A stretch of 64,000 nucleotides of DNA from Enteractinococcus helveticum (GCF_020742345.1 NZ_DYXC01000029.1:1-64000); one strand, 5' to 3'. Shown: positions 9,071 through 17,792, counted from the stretch's first letter. Program-made: numbers and translations. Notes: a model not told the origin generated them from the sequence alone.

Positions 9071-11248
9071 ATGACTTCTACCCCTCCAAAAGCTCAAAGA
9101 AAACCGGTCACCGCTCGCTATCACGGCGTCGACCTGGTCGATGAATGGGACTGGCTCAAAGACCCCGAAGACCCAGCTGTCATTGCGCACCTGGAAGCCG
9201 AGAATGCCTATACCGAAGCCGTCACGGCCGATCAGCAACAGTTACGCGAGGCGATCTTTGGTGAAATCAAAGCCCACACCGTAGAAACCGATATGTCAGT
9301 GCCTTCGCGCATTGATGACTGGTGGTACTTCACCCGCACCGAAGAAGGTGCCCAGTACGCGGTACACTGCCGTGTGCCGGTCGAAAACGACTCGTGGGAA
9401 CCACCCCAAATTCAACGCGGCGTAGCGTTGGAGGGTGAACAAGTCATCCTGGATGGTAACGTTGAGGCCCAAAAAGTTGCGTTCTTCTCACTCGGCGGTC
9501 TGACCGTCTCCCCCGACGGCAACCTGCTGGCCTACCTGGTGGATGAAACCGGCGACGAACGCTTCACCCTGCGTGTCAGAGACTTACGCAACGGCGAACA
9601 ACTGCCCGATGAAATCTCCGGGTTAGCCTACGGGATCGCCTTTGACCCTTCCGGCACGCGCTTATTCTATATGGAGCCCGACGACGCCTGGCGCCCCTAC
9701 CGACTGCGCTCCCACCGCCTGGGTACAGATGTCAGCGTCGACGCCGTCATCTATCAAGAAGACGACCCACAAATGTGGGGCGGCTTGGGACTGAGCCCAG
9801 ATAAGACCAAACTGCTGTTAGAACTGGGCAATTCAGAGGTCACGGAAACCCACATCTTGGATCTAACCCAGATTGCTGCACCGTTGGAAATGGTGATCAG
9901 TCGCGAAGATCACTCGCTGCACGATGTGTTGCCGGTCGGGGATCAGTATCTGATCACACACAACCGTGCCGCCGATGGCACGCACCTGCCCAATAACCAG
10001 GTGTCCATTGTCGACGCCGACAAGGTCGCGGATCGTTCAGCTTGGCGCACCGTGTTTGAACATTCCCAGACCGTAAAGCTCGACGGCGTGGGTGTCACTC
10101 GACAATACCTATTTGCCGCTGTGCGGTCCGAAACCACCCCGCGCATGTGGGTGCTGCCGCTTGAGGGCATTGGTACGCAACACCAGGCCGACGTCGTAGA
10201 ACCCGCATTTGCCGAGGAACTGTATTCCGCTACACCAATTGGCCAGCACATCGATTCGCCATATATTCGGTTGGGGTATACCTCTTGGATTACACCCTCG
10301 CAGGTGCTGGATTACGATCCCGCCACGAATTCCTCAAAGCTGCGCCGCCAGACTGAGGTTCCCGGATATGATCCGTCACAGTATTTGGTCGAACGCTGGT
10401 GGGCACCGGCCGAATCCACGGACCGCAATATTGCTATTCCATTGACCGTAATTCGCCATAAGGATGTTGAGTGGAATGGCGATAATCCCGCGCTGATCTA
10501 CGGCTACGGGTCCTATGAGGTCTCGATGGACCCCGGTTTTGGTCCCGCACGGCTGTCACTGTTGGATCGAGGCGTTCTATACGTCGTCGCCCATGTGCGC
10601 GGGGGCGGTGAACTGGGTCGGGCCTGGTACGAAAATGGGAAGAAGCTGGCCAAGAAGAACTCGTTTACCGACTTTATTGATGCCACACGGTTCGTTGCAG
10701 CATCCGGGTGGGTGCATCCGGACAAGATTGGTGCGATGGGTGGCTCCGCAGGCGGACTGTTGATGGGTGCTGTGTTAAATATGGCCCCCGAACTGTACCG
10801 CGTGTGTGTGGCTCAAGTGCCATTTGTTGATGCGCTGACCTCTATTTTGAATCCTGACCTCCCACTGACCGCGCTGGAATGGGAAGAATGGGGCAACCCA
10901 ATCGAAGATAAACAAGTCTTCGAGTACATGCTCAACTACACTCCGTACCATAACGTGGAGCCCACAAAATACCCGGCCATCGCGGCGGTCACGTCATTGC
11001 ACGACACCCGGGTGCTCTACGTTGAACCGGCCAAGTGGGTGCAAAAACTCCGTGCCAAAGGTACCAGCGATCAGGATACTTCGCTTGCCGAAGGTGGCTC
11101 CCCGATCGTGCTCAAAACTGAGATGGAAGGCGGTCATGGTGGAGCATCGGGCCGATACCGAGCCTGGGAGGACCGTGCCTGGGATTTCGCCTTCATCCTT
11201 ACCGCTCTCAATGCCCAACAACGCGTCTTCAACCAGGAGAATTCATGA
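9071..11248 (+). CDS. ptrB: Oligopeptidase B (S9 family serine peptidase)
   Basis: Cytoplasmic prolyl-oligopeptidase-family enzyme, 725 residues, cutting short peptides after basic residues. The N-terminal half is the beta-propeller. The C-terminal alpha/beta hydrolase holds GYGSYE, the oxyanion region HVRGGGELGR, nucleophile serine in GAMGGSAGGLL, aspartate in TSLHDTRVLY and histidine in EGGHGGASGR. An in-frame GTG at 9062 lies upstream, but ATG 9071 fits the -10 spacing. The stop codon overlaps the ddh start in an ATGA, so the two are translationally coupled. Confidence 0.93.
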   Translation: MTSTPPKAQRKPVTARYHGVDLVDEWDWLKDPEDPAVIAHLEAENAYTEAVTADQQQLREAIFGEIKAHTVETDMSVPSRIDDWWYFTRTEEGAQYAVHCRVPVENDSWEPPQIQRGVALEGEQVILDGNVEAQKVAFFSLGGLTVSPDGNLLAYLVDETGDERFTLRVRDLRNGEQLPDEISGLAYGIAFDPSGTRLFYMEPDDAWRPYRLRSHRLGTDVSVDAVIYQEDDPQMWGGLGLSPDKTKLLLELGNSEVTETHILDLTQIAAPLEMVISREDHSLHDVLPVGDQYLITHNRAADGTHLPNNQVSIVDADKVADRSAWRTVFEHSQTVKLDGVGVTRQYLFAAVRSETTPRMWVLPLEGIGTQHQADVVEPAFAEELYSATPIGQHIDSPYIRLGYTSWITPSQVLDYDPATNSSKLRRQTEVPGYDPSQYLVERWWAPAESTDRNIAIPLTVIRHKDVEWNGDNPALIYGYGSYEVSMDPGFGPARLSLLDRGVLYVVAHVRGGGELGRAWYENGKKLAKKNSFTDFIDATRFVAASGWVHPDKIGAMGGSAGGLLMGAVLNMAPELYRVCVAQVPFVDALTSILNPDLPLTALEWEEWGNPIEDKQVFEYMLNYTPYHNVEPTKYPAIAAVTSLHDTRVLYVEPAKWVQKLRAKGTSDQDTSLAEGGSPIVLKTEMEGGHGGASGRYRAWEDRAWDFAFILTALNAQQRVFNQENS

Positions 11249-12207
11249 CCATTAAAGCTGGAATCGTAGGCTACGGAAATCTCGGCCAAGGAGTCGAGTA
11301 CCTGATCAATTCACTGGACGACTTTGAGCTGTTTGGAATCTTCTCACGTCGTCAAACCTTAGATACCGACGCCGATGTCTATCCGGTCGAGGAGGCTGCC
11401 AAATACAAAGACGACATTGACGTGATGTTTTTGTGTGTCGGGTCAGCTACTGACATCCCGGATCAGGCAACTGGTTTCGCAGAGCACTTCACCACCGTTG
11501 ATACGTATGATAACCACTCAAAAGTGGCCGAGCATCGTGCTGCCATGCAGAAAGTTGCTCAAGCCAATGACAATGTTGCTGTGGTGTCCACCGGTTGGGA
11601 CCCGGGCCTGTTCTCTATGAACCGCGTTTTAGGGCTCAGCCTGTTCCCTGAGCCTGTGCAAAACACGTTCTGGGGCAAAGGCCTTTCCCAAGGTCACTCT
11701 GATGCGGTACGTCAGGTTCAAGGGGTCAAACGCGGAGTCCAATACACTATCCCGGCGCAGGATGCGATTGATCAAGCACGCGCGGGCAATGGTCAAGGAC
11801 TGTCCAAAACCGAAGCTCATGACCGGATCGTCTATATTGTTGCCGATGCAGCCGACCACGATCGCATCCGCGAGGAAATCGTGAGCATGCCAGCATACTT
11901 CGAACCGTATGACACCACTGTTCACTTCATTTCTGAAGAAGAATTTGAGCGTGATCATCAAGGTGCCCCACACGGTGGTCATGTGATTACGACGGGGAAC
12001 CTTCAAGGCCACAATGCCAGCGTTGAGTTCAGCTTAGACTTGGAGTCGAACCCAAACTTCACTGCCGCAGCCATGGTTGCTTTTGGTCGTGCTGCCGCAC
12101 GGCTCAAAGCACAGGGCCATTCCGGTGCCTTTACCGTGTTAGAAGTCCCGCTGTATTTGCTCAGCCCACAGTCACTGGATGACCTGTTGAAGTCGGAAAT
12201 CATCTAA
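11245..12207 (+). CDS. ddh: meso-Diaminopimelate D-dehydrogenase
   Basis: NADPH enzyme of 320 residues that makes meso-diaminopimelate from tetrahydrodipicolinate in one step, bypassing the succinylase or acetylase routes. It starts with the dinucleotide motif AGIVGYGNLGQGVEY. FLCVGSATDIP, VDTYDNHSK and VSTGWDPGLFSMNR are hallmark blocks of Ddh, the last two lining the substrate pocket. GKGLSQGHSDAVR follows. Length is normal. It overlaps ptrB by four bases and ends before a strong terminator. Codon choice looks a little more AT-rich than neighbours. The family is known to be patchy among bacteria and often horizontally acquired. Confidence 0.93.
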   Translation: MTIKAGIVGYGNLGQGVEYLINSLDDFELFGIFSRRQTLDTDADVYPVEEAAKYKDDIDVMFLCVGSATDIPDQATGFAEHFTTVDTYDNHSKVAEHRAAMQKVAQANDNVAVVSTGWDPGLFSMNRVLGLSLFPEPVQNTFWGKGLSQGHSDAVRQVQGVKRGVQYTIPAQDAIDQARAGNGQGLSKTEAHDRIVYIVADAADHDRIREEIVSMPAYFEPYDTTVHFISEEEFERDHQGAPHGGHVITTGNLQGHNASVEFSLDLESNPNFTAAAMVAFGRAAARLKAQGHSGAFTVLEVPLYLLSPQSLDDLLKSEII

Positions 12208-12223
12208 CGCAAACTCTCAGTTG

Positions 12224-12270
12224 GTGGCGTGGTCAAGGAACACTTTGGCCACGCCACTGCGTTTTTATTT
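12224..12270 (+). terminator. Rho-independent terminator after ddh
   Basis: A 13-bp stem (arms 12224-12236 and 12245-12257, one G-U pair) is followed by GTTTTTATTT. It ends the ptrB-ddh transcript and separates it from the convergent HNH gene. Confidence 0.85.
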
Positions 12271-12300
12271 CCTCTTTGGTTCAGACGTTGAATACTTTGA

Positions 12301-13755
12301 TCAGCATCGTAAGTATTGAGTAATAGCAATCCGGTGCCGCCGGCGATGATACGTTTCGGGCTGTTTCCTTGGTCGCAAAATCCGTTTTGGACTCGGTTCT
12401 AGAAACGCAGCACTATGTGAAGGTGGTTCCTGAAGTTCCGGTGGCTTCGCAGGATCGATTTCAAATTCTTGGCCCGGTAGCAGTGGTCCCGCAGGGTTGG
12501 TGTATTGGTGTCCCGTTGGTGTCTCTACTTTCAGTGACTGATCATCTCCGGTGTGCTTCCAACCCCGGTTTTCTTTGAGCTGGTTGCAGTAACTACAAAG
12601 TCCTGAACCATTCTTGAATTCTGTTTTACCACCCTTGGCATGACCGTCGATATGGTCACCCTCTTTCATAGTGGCTTCACAGAAAGGATTACGACAACCG
12701 TTGTCTCGAATCAATAAGATTTTGCGCAATCCGGCAGCGAAACCTCGGCCGCGAGACTCCATGGCCAGCAGCTGTGTCGCGGTGGGATCGGTAAATAGTC
12801 GGCGTAATAACACATGCAAATCGTCGTGAGCCAACCATTCACGAGCGATGTCTGCAGGAATTGGGCCGTGTCCGGCCAACCAGGCAGCCGTATCAGATTG
12901 TCCCAACAGAGTTTGTGGGGTCATCATAACCACGAGATCGACTTTAGCTGCTGCCATGGGATTTGGATTGCCAGTGCACCATTGCGCTAGCAAGTCAAAC
13001 ATGACTTGATCGCGGGTTCGCTTCTTGCCTTTCGCGTCCTGAGATTTCCCCGAATTCATGATGCTTTTTGCTTTCGATTCCACAGCGTTCATCATGTTCT
13101 GAATAACCGGTGCAGGTCCGTACGCAGTTAACAGTGCCATGCCGTCGCCGGCAGGTTGACACGTGACGCGGCGAGCGTCGTTGGCTTTGCGATGTCGGGT
13201 AACTGCTGCGGTATGGTCTAGTGTTTGTGCATAGGCTCGAGCCTGTTTGCCAAGATCCTTGGGACTGGCGACGCCGAGCCGATCCTTCAACACCGCATCA
13301 ACTTTACGACGATGCTCTTCCGATAATACCTCGGTAGCTTTGGCAATACTTTGGGCGTGTTCTTGTCGAATCTTGCCGGCGACCAGGGCCGCTTTTGTAT
13401 GTGGCAGATCCTGATCCAGGGCCCGGGAAAGGTCTAAGAATTGTTTACCTTTTGCGGGGGACTCACCTCGAGCCAACGCGATTTCACCGGCAATGCCTTT
13501 GCCACGATCTGCTTTCGGAATCTGTTGCGCTTTCTCAGCAGCGATGCGTTTACGCTCAAATTCAGCAACTTCAGCAGCCATAGCAGCGTCGACTTGACCT
13601 CGAAGCCGCTGATACTGCTGAATTCTGTCGATATGTTCCTGCTCTGTCGATGCCACAGGGCGCGACGCCATCCAGTCACCCAGAGCGGTGACCGGATTCG
13701 TTTCAACAGGAGGATTCGTCGTCATGCCCATAACCATAGCGATGGGGTCGAACAC
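12301..13755 (-). CDS. DUF222 domain HNH endonuclease
   Basis: Up to 484 residues. The N-terminal two thirds resemble DUF222 (coiled, Lys/Ala/Gln-rich, e.g. AEFERKRIAAEKAQQ). The C-terminal HNH nuclease shows IRDNGCRNPFC, the catalytic GDHIDGHAKGG and GLCSYCNQLKE, with paired cysteines as zinc ligands. The family is widespread in actinobacteria in multiple copies with unknown function and resembles intron-derived nucleases. Several starts are possible: GTG 13755, or ATGs at 13737, 13731 and 13725. The last has TATGGT seven bases upstream. The gene interrupts a block of respiratory genes and is followed upstream by paired DnaA boxes. Likely a mobile or selfish gene. Confidence 0.85.
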   Translation of the reverse strand: MFDPIAMVMGMTTNPPVETNPVTALGDWMASRPVASTEQEHIDRIQQYQRLRGQVDAAMAAEVAEFERKRIAAEKAQQIPKADRGKGIAGEIALARGESPAKGKQFLDLSRALDQDLPHTKAALVAGKIRQEHAQSIAKATEVLSEEHRRKVDAVLKDRLGVASPKDLGKQARAYAQTLDHTAAVTRHRKANDARRVTCQPAGDGMALLTAYGPAPVIQNMMNAVESKAKSIMNSGKSQDAKGKKRTRDQVMFDLLAQWCTGNPNPMAAAKVDLVVMMTPQTLLGQSDTAAWLAGHGPIPADIAREWLAHDDLHVLLRRLFTDPTATQLLAMESRGRGFAAGLRKILLIRDNGCRNPFCEATMKEGDHIDGHAKGGKTEFKNGSGLCSYCNQLKENRGWKHTGDDQSLKVETPTGHQYTNPAGPLLPGQEFEIDPAKPPELQEPPSHSAAFLEPSPKRILRPRKQPETYHRRRHRIAITQYLRC

Positions 13756-13777
13756 GACAAGCCACGGAATCCCAGCT

Positions 13778-13802
13778 TGTGGATAATTTGGTGTTATCCA
13801 CA
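13778..13802. promoter_or_regulatory. Inverted pair of consensus DnaA boxes
   Basis: TGTGGATAA at 13778-13786 and TTATCCACA at 13794-13802 are both exact consensus DnaA boxes, facing opposite ways with seven bases between. They lie 22 bp upstream of the earliest HNH start and 54 bp beyond the end of the phosphatase gene. The same sequence can form a 9-bp hairpin. Confidence 0.6.
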
Positions 13803-13855
13803 GATCAGCGTCCAGTGGGCCTCAGGTCAGCGCCGTTTCCAATATGTTGGAAGTC

Positions 13856-14551
13856 CTACAGACCGTGGCGATCAAGTAATTCCGCTACCCGGTCACCTGG
13901 CCATTGCTTGAGAAAGCGTCGATAGCTGCTCAGGCGGTCAGCAAGTTCCTTTTCGAATTCGGCAGGAGGTAAATACGACTCATAAGGGTGTGGCACCGGG
14001 CTTGTGCGGTGGTATTCGTTGATGCCATAAGCACCGGAGGCATAGACCCGCTCATGTTCGTCCCAGTCTGCTGGTCCCCCGGGAATATCGGGCAGTTGTA
14101 GCAGCAAGCCCAATACCAAACCGGTGCGGTCGCGTCCGGCGGTGCAGTGCAGGACGGTTCCTGCCTCAGTCCAGGAGTCGCGCACGGTTGTAACTGCTGT
14201 GGCGACCTTATCGCCGAAGGTTTCCATTGTGTCCGCATAGGCGTCCGGGTGCATTGGGTAGGGTGCGTTACGTTGCCAGAAGGGTTCATGGTCGATGTCT
14301 TCCACCGGCAGGTGAATGCGCTGGATCTCACGGGGCACAGTTGCTTCAGGGTCGAGTTCACGGCGCTTGATCTCCGGTGGGGTGCGCACATCGATCACGG
14401 TTGCAACGCCGTCATCGAGCATTTGCTGCCACCCGGTAGTGTCGACCCACTCGGATCGGCCCATGCGCCATAAGTGTGGTCTGACGTGCCAGGCGTTGCG
14501 GGCCCCAGACCAATCAGCTGGATGAAGATACTGCATTGTAGAAGAGACCAT
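13856..14551 (-). CDS. Tyrosine-protein phosphatase
   Basis: A 231-residue cysteine phosphatase. The signature HCTAGRDRTG (CX5R) lies near residue 134, and an aspartate-rich acid loop precedes it. The N-terminal part LHPADWSGARNAWHVRPHLWRMGR is like the actinobacterial SidE/IphP-type tyrosine phosphatases (Tyr_phosphatase_3). Substrates may be phosphotyrosine proteins or phosphoinositides, not decidable here. ATG 14551 is preceded by TAGTCT and six bases, fitting a leaderless start. ATG 14536 is an alternative. Divergent from menB with only 18 bp between the start codons. Confidence 0.85.
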   Translation of the reverse strand: MVSSTMQYLHPADWSGARNAWHVRPHLWRMGRSEWVDTTGWQQMLDDGVATVIDVRTPPEIKRRELDPEATVPREIQRIHLPVEDIDHEPFWQRNAPYPMHPDAYADTMETFGDKVATAVTTVRDSWTEAGTVLHCTAGRDRTGLVLGLLLQLPDIPGGPADWDEHERVYASGAYGINEYHRTSPVPHPYESYLPPAEFEKELADRLSSYRRFLKQWPGDRVAELLDRHGL

Positions 14552-14556
14552 AGGTA

Positions 14557-14563
14557 TAGACTA
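14557..14563. promoter_or_regulatory. Overlapping divergent -10 elements for menB and the tyrosine phosphatase
   Basis: On the plus strand TAGACT (14557-14562) is seven bases from menB GTG 14570. On the minus strand TAGTCT (14563-14558) is six bases from the phosphatase ATG 14551. The two hexamers share five base pairs, so both promoters should not be melted at once. Confidence 0.5.
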
Positions 14564-14569
14564 GGCGAT

Positions 14570-15523
14570 GTGAGTACCTACCCTGTCCCCGAAAAAGTTT
14601 CCGATATCTTTGAGCCGAAGCTGTGGCGTGAAGTCCAAGGTTTCGATTTCCAAGACATTACGTATCACCGCCACGTAGAACGTGACACCGATGGTCATTG
14701 GGTGCGCGATCTGGGCACCGTGCGTATTGCTTTTGACCGCCCGGAGGTGCGCAACGCTTTTCGTCCCGGCACGGTCGATGAACTGTACCGGGCCCTTGAT
14801 CACGCGCGGATGACCTCCGACGTCGGCACGGTGTTACTCACCGGCAACGGCCCGTCTGCCAAGGACGGCGGCCATTCATTCTGTTCGGGCGGAGACCAGC
14901 GAATCCGTGGCCGTGACGGTTACCGCTATGCCGAGGGCGAGACCGCCGAATCCGTAGATCCTGCACGGGCGGGCCGGCTGCACATTTTGGAAGTTCAGCG
15001 CTTAATGCGCACCAGCCCCAAAGTGATCATTGCTGTGGTCAATGGTTGGGCGGCCGGTGGTGGACATTCGCTGCACGTCGTCGCCGATTTGACCCTGGCC
15101 TCCAAGCAACACGGCAAATTCAAACAAACCGATGCGACCGTGGGTTCCTTTGACGCCGGCTACGGTTCAGCACTGCTGGCCCGTCATGTCGGTCAGAAGC
15201 GTGCTCGAGAAATATTCTTCACCGCCCGCGAATACTCTGCCGACGATATGTTGGCGATGAATGCGATCAACGAGTCGGTCAACCACCAAGACCTGGAAAA
15301 CGTGGCGCTGGAATACGCGGCCGATATTAACGCCCAATCACCGCAGGCGATCCGCATGCTGAAATTCGCATTCAACCTCGCCGACGACGGTATGGCCGGT
15401 CAACAGGTTTTCGCCGGTGAAGCCACCCGGATGGGTTACATGACCGACGAGGCGGTTGAAGGACGCGACGCGTTCTTAGAAAAACGCGATCCAGATTGGT
15501 CGAATTTCCCGTACTACTTCTAA
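14570..15523 (+). CDS. menB: 1,4-Dihydroxy-2-naphthoyl-CoA synthase (MenB)
   Basis: Crotonase-fold enzyme closing the second ring of menaquinone, 317 residues. Family landmarks are VRIAFDRPEVRNAFRP, DGGHSFCSGGDQR with the oxyanion loop, VNGWAAGGGHSLHVVADL and QTDATVGSFDAGYGS, and the C-terminal DWSNFPYYF common to MenB proteins. The frame is open upstream into the phosphatase, but GTG 14570 starts the conserved region (STYPVPEKVSDIF) and matches the -10 spacing. Its stop overlaps the menE ATG by one base. Confidence 0.95.
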   Translation: MSTYPVPEKVSDIFEPKLWREVQGFDFQDITYHRHVERDTDGHWVRDLGTVRIAFDRPEVRNAFRPGTVDELYRALDHARMTSDVGTVLLTGNGPSAKDGGHSFCSGGDQRIRGRDGYRYAEGETAESVDPARAGRLHILEVQRLMRTSPKVIIAVVNGWAAGGGHSLHVVADLTLASKQHGKFKQTDATVGSFDAGYGSALLARHVGQKRAREIFFTAREYSADDMLAMNAINESVNHQDLENVALEYAADINAQSPQAIRMLKFAFNLADDGMAGQQVFAGEATRMGYMTDEAVEGRDAFLEKRDPDWSNFPYYF

Positions 15524-16587
15524 TGGACGCTTATCACGCTCTGCAATACGGCATCCCGTTCGAGACGACTGCTCACGGCGTCATCGAACGTCCCGATATC
15601 ACCGACCCAATCCGCGGCCATCCGGAGGCCATCGCCGTCGTGCGGACCTCCGGGTCCACCGGAACCCCCAAACAAACGCTGTTGACGGCCTCCGGACTGG
15701 CAGCCTCAGCTGAGGCCACCGCCCAACGCATCGGCGGTCAAGGCCAGTGGCTGTTAGCGGTTGGCACCCAGTATGTTGCCGGGTTGGCTGTAGTGTCCCG
15801 CTGTGTGCAGGCCGGCACGGTACCGGTGACCATCGATCCGGGTTTTAGCCCGGCGGAGTTTATCGCCGGCACCAACCAGCTGGACCACGAGTTCACCGCC
15901 GTCTCCCTGGTACCAACCCAAATGCTGCGCCTATTGGACGACGACGCCGCGATAGCTGCACTCCAGTCGTATTCGGCAATTCTGGTCGGCGGCGCGGCAA
16001 TTCCCGAACGCATTACTGAAGCCGCAAAACGCTACGGTTTGAACCTGCATCGGACCTACGGGATGTCAGAAACCTGCGGCGGGTGCGTATATGACGGCGT
16101 CCCGCTACCCGGTGTCACCGTCGATACGATCGCCCACAACGGGGTCGACCGGTTGCGTATTACCGGTCCGATGGTCGCCGCCGGCTACTTTGACAACCCA
16201 GAACTCACTGCCGCGCATTTTGTTGACGGCGCGTATCTGACCGATGACTACGGGACCGTGACAGACGGCGTCGTTGCAGTGCACGGCCGGTTAGATGATG
16301 TCATCAATACCGGCGGGGTGAAGGTGTCAGCGGCTAAGATACAACAGGTACTGCAGCGCTGGGTGCCCGAAGCATTCGTCACCGGGATTCCGGATGCTGC
16401 ATGGGGCCACCGGGTGTCCGCCGTCGTCACCGGAGATGTTTCCGAACAGGTCCTGGCCGATGCCGTGCGCAGCGCCATGGGTGCACCGGCGGTACCAAAA
16501 ACGTGGTTGCGACTCGACGCGTTGCCGATGTTAGAAAACGGCAAACCGGACCGCATCACTCTGACAAAATGGTTAACAAAGGAATAG
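15523..16587 (+). CDS. menE: o-Succinylbenzoate-CoA ligase (MenE)
   Basis: Adenylate-forming ligase that activates o-succinylbenzoate with CoA before MenB acts. At 354 residues it is the short actinobacterial form. The ATP loop VRTSGSTGTPKQTLL, the acyl pocket LVGGAAIPE and RTYGMSETCGGCVYDG, and the hinge VHGRLDDVINTGGVKVSA are in order, with the C-terminal lysine in LENGKPDRITL. ATG 15523 sits in a TAATG overlap with menB, so translation is coupled. Confidence 0.94.
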   Translation: MDAYHALQYGIPFETTAHGVIERPDITDPIRGHPEAIAVVRTSGSTGTPKQTLLTASGLAASAEATAQRIGGQGQWLLAVGTQYVAGLAVVSRCVQAGTVPVTIDPGFSPAEFIAGTNQLDHEFTAVSLVPTQMLRLLDDDAAIAALQSYSAILVGGAAIPERITEAAKRYGLNLHRTYGMSETCGGCVYDGVPLPGVTVDTIAHNGVDRLRITGPMVAAGYFDNPELTAAHFVDGAYLTDDYGTVTDGVVAVHGRLDDVINTGGVKVSAAKIQQVLQRWVPEAFVTGIPDAAWGHRVSAVVTGDVSEQVLADAVRSAMGAPAVPKTWLRLDALPMLENGKPDRITLTKWLTKE

Positions 16588-16589
16588 CA

Positions 16590-17459
16590 TTGGCTTCGTT
16601 TTCCCAGTGGGTGGCAGCCGCCCGCTTACGCACTCTGCCCATGGCCATCGCCCCGGTCGTGGTCGGTTCCGCCGCCGCAGCGCAGCTTGGATCTTTCCAC
16701 CTTGGCAAGGCGCTGCTGGCGCTGATCGTGGCTTTGGCCCTGCAGATCGGGGTGAACTACTCCAATGATTATTCCGATGGGATTCGGGGCACCGATGATC
16801 ATCGGGTCGGCCCGTTTCGTATTACCGGGTCGGGGGCTTCAGCACCTGTCACGGTGCGCAATATGGCGTTCACGTTCTATGGGGTGGCCGCCGTCGCAGG
16901 GCTGGCACTGACCCTGTGGGCGAATGCTTGGTGGCTGATCCTGGTTGGGGTGGCCGCGATCGTGGCCGCCTGGTACTACACGGGTGGTAAGAACCCGTAC
17001 GGGTATTTGGGGCTTGGCGAAATTTTCGTGTTCATTTTCTTCGGGCTGGTCGCCGTGCTGGGGACCACCTATACCCAAGCCGGGCAGCTATCCGGTCTGG
17101 CCTGGGCCGGTGCGGTCGGCACCGGGTTGGTCTCCACCGCCCTGCTGATGGCCAATAATGTTCGTGATATCCCCACCGACCGGCAGGCCGGCAAACGCAC
17201 CCTGGCTGTTCGCTTGGGCGATACGAAAGCCCGCTGGTCGTATCCGGTCATGCTGGCAGTCGCTGTGGCCGCACCACTGTTTTTCGTGCGCGAGTACCCG
17301 TGGATGTGGCTGATGCTGATCCTGCTGGTCATTTCGCTGCGCCCATCGTTAATCATGCTGGAGGCAAAGGAACGCGGTGCGCTGATACCGGTGCTGAAAA
17401 TGACCGGATTATTTGGCATCCTCTACGCCATTTTGTTCACCCTCGGCATTGCGTTGTAA
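16590..17459 (+). CDS. menA: 1,4-Dihydroxy-2-naphthoate polyprenyltransferase (MenA)
   Basis: Integral membrane prenyltransferase of the UbiA family, about 289 residues, attaching the isoprenoid tail to dihydroxynaphthoate. The first aspartate-rich motif is NYSNDYSDGIRGTD, and the second is NNVRDIPTDRQAGKRTLA. Nine hydrophobic segments follow the usual pattern. TTG 16590 is chosen because AAAGGA lies about seven bases upstream and it begins three bases after the menE stop. ATG 16569 is the alternative but overlaps menE. The 3' end overlaps the convergent DUF4229 gene by 51 bp. Confidence 0.92.
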   Translation: MASFSQWVAAARLRTLPMAIAPVVVGSAAAAQLGSFHLGKALLALIVALALQIGVNYSNDYSDGIRGTDDHRVGPFRITGSGASAPVTVRNMAFTFYGVAAVAGLALTLWANAWWLILVGVAAIVAAWYYTGGKNPYGYLGLGEIFVFIFFGLVAVLGTTYTQAGQLSGLAWAGAVGTGLVSTALLMANNVRDIPTDRQAGKRTLAVRLGDTKARWSYPVMLAVAVAAPLFFVREYPWMWLMLILLVISLRPSLIMLEAKERGALIPVLKMTGLFGILYAILFTLGIAL

Positions 17460-17732
17460 GTCTTGGGGATCAGCAAACCGGCCCTGGGTATAAGCGTCTT
17501 CGGCGTCGGCGTCGTCCACGGCGGTCTTATTGCGCTTGCGCGAATCCAGGGCGCGCATCAGATCTTGGGAGGCGTCCTGGCGCAGTTTTGGGGTAAATAG
17601 GTAGGTCAGGGCAAATCCGACCACCAGGCCCACGGCCAGTGCGTAGAACACGTTGTCGGTCAGGAATACGGTAATAAAAAAGCCGACCCCAAATAATAAG
17701 AACCGCAGGGCGGTATACATCCAAAATTTCAT
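17409..17732 (-). CDS. DUF4229 membrane protein
   Basis: A 107-residue protein with two adjacent transmembrane segments (about residues 5-45) and a charged C-terminal tail rich in Asp, Glu and Arg. This matches DUF4229, a family of unknown function found beside menA and Res genes in many actinobacteria. GGAG is six bases before ATG 17732. The last 17 codons are antisense to the end of menA. Confidence 0.8.
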   Translation of the reverse strand: MKFWMYTALRFLLFGVGFFITVFLTDNVFYALAVGLVVGFALTYLFTPKLRQDASQDLMRALDSRKRNKTAVDDADAEDAYTQGRFADPQDLQRNAEGEQNGVEDAK

Positions 17733-17779
17733 GTCAGTCTCCATTCCGGCTTCGGTGTGCGTTCTGCCTGCCAAGTTCG

Positions 17780-17785
17780 TAAGAT
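17780..17785 (+). promoter_or_regulatory. Predicted -10 element of the PLDc_N-type gene
   Basis: TAAGAT, seven bases, then ATG 17793. The intervening AGGAAAT could also serve as a ribosome site, so leaderless initiation is less certain here than at other genes. Confidence 0.4.
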
Positions 17786-17792
17786 AGGAAAT

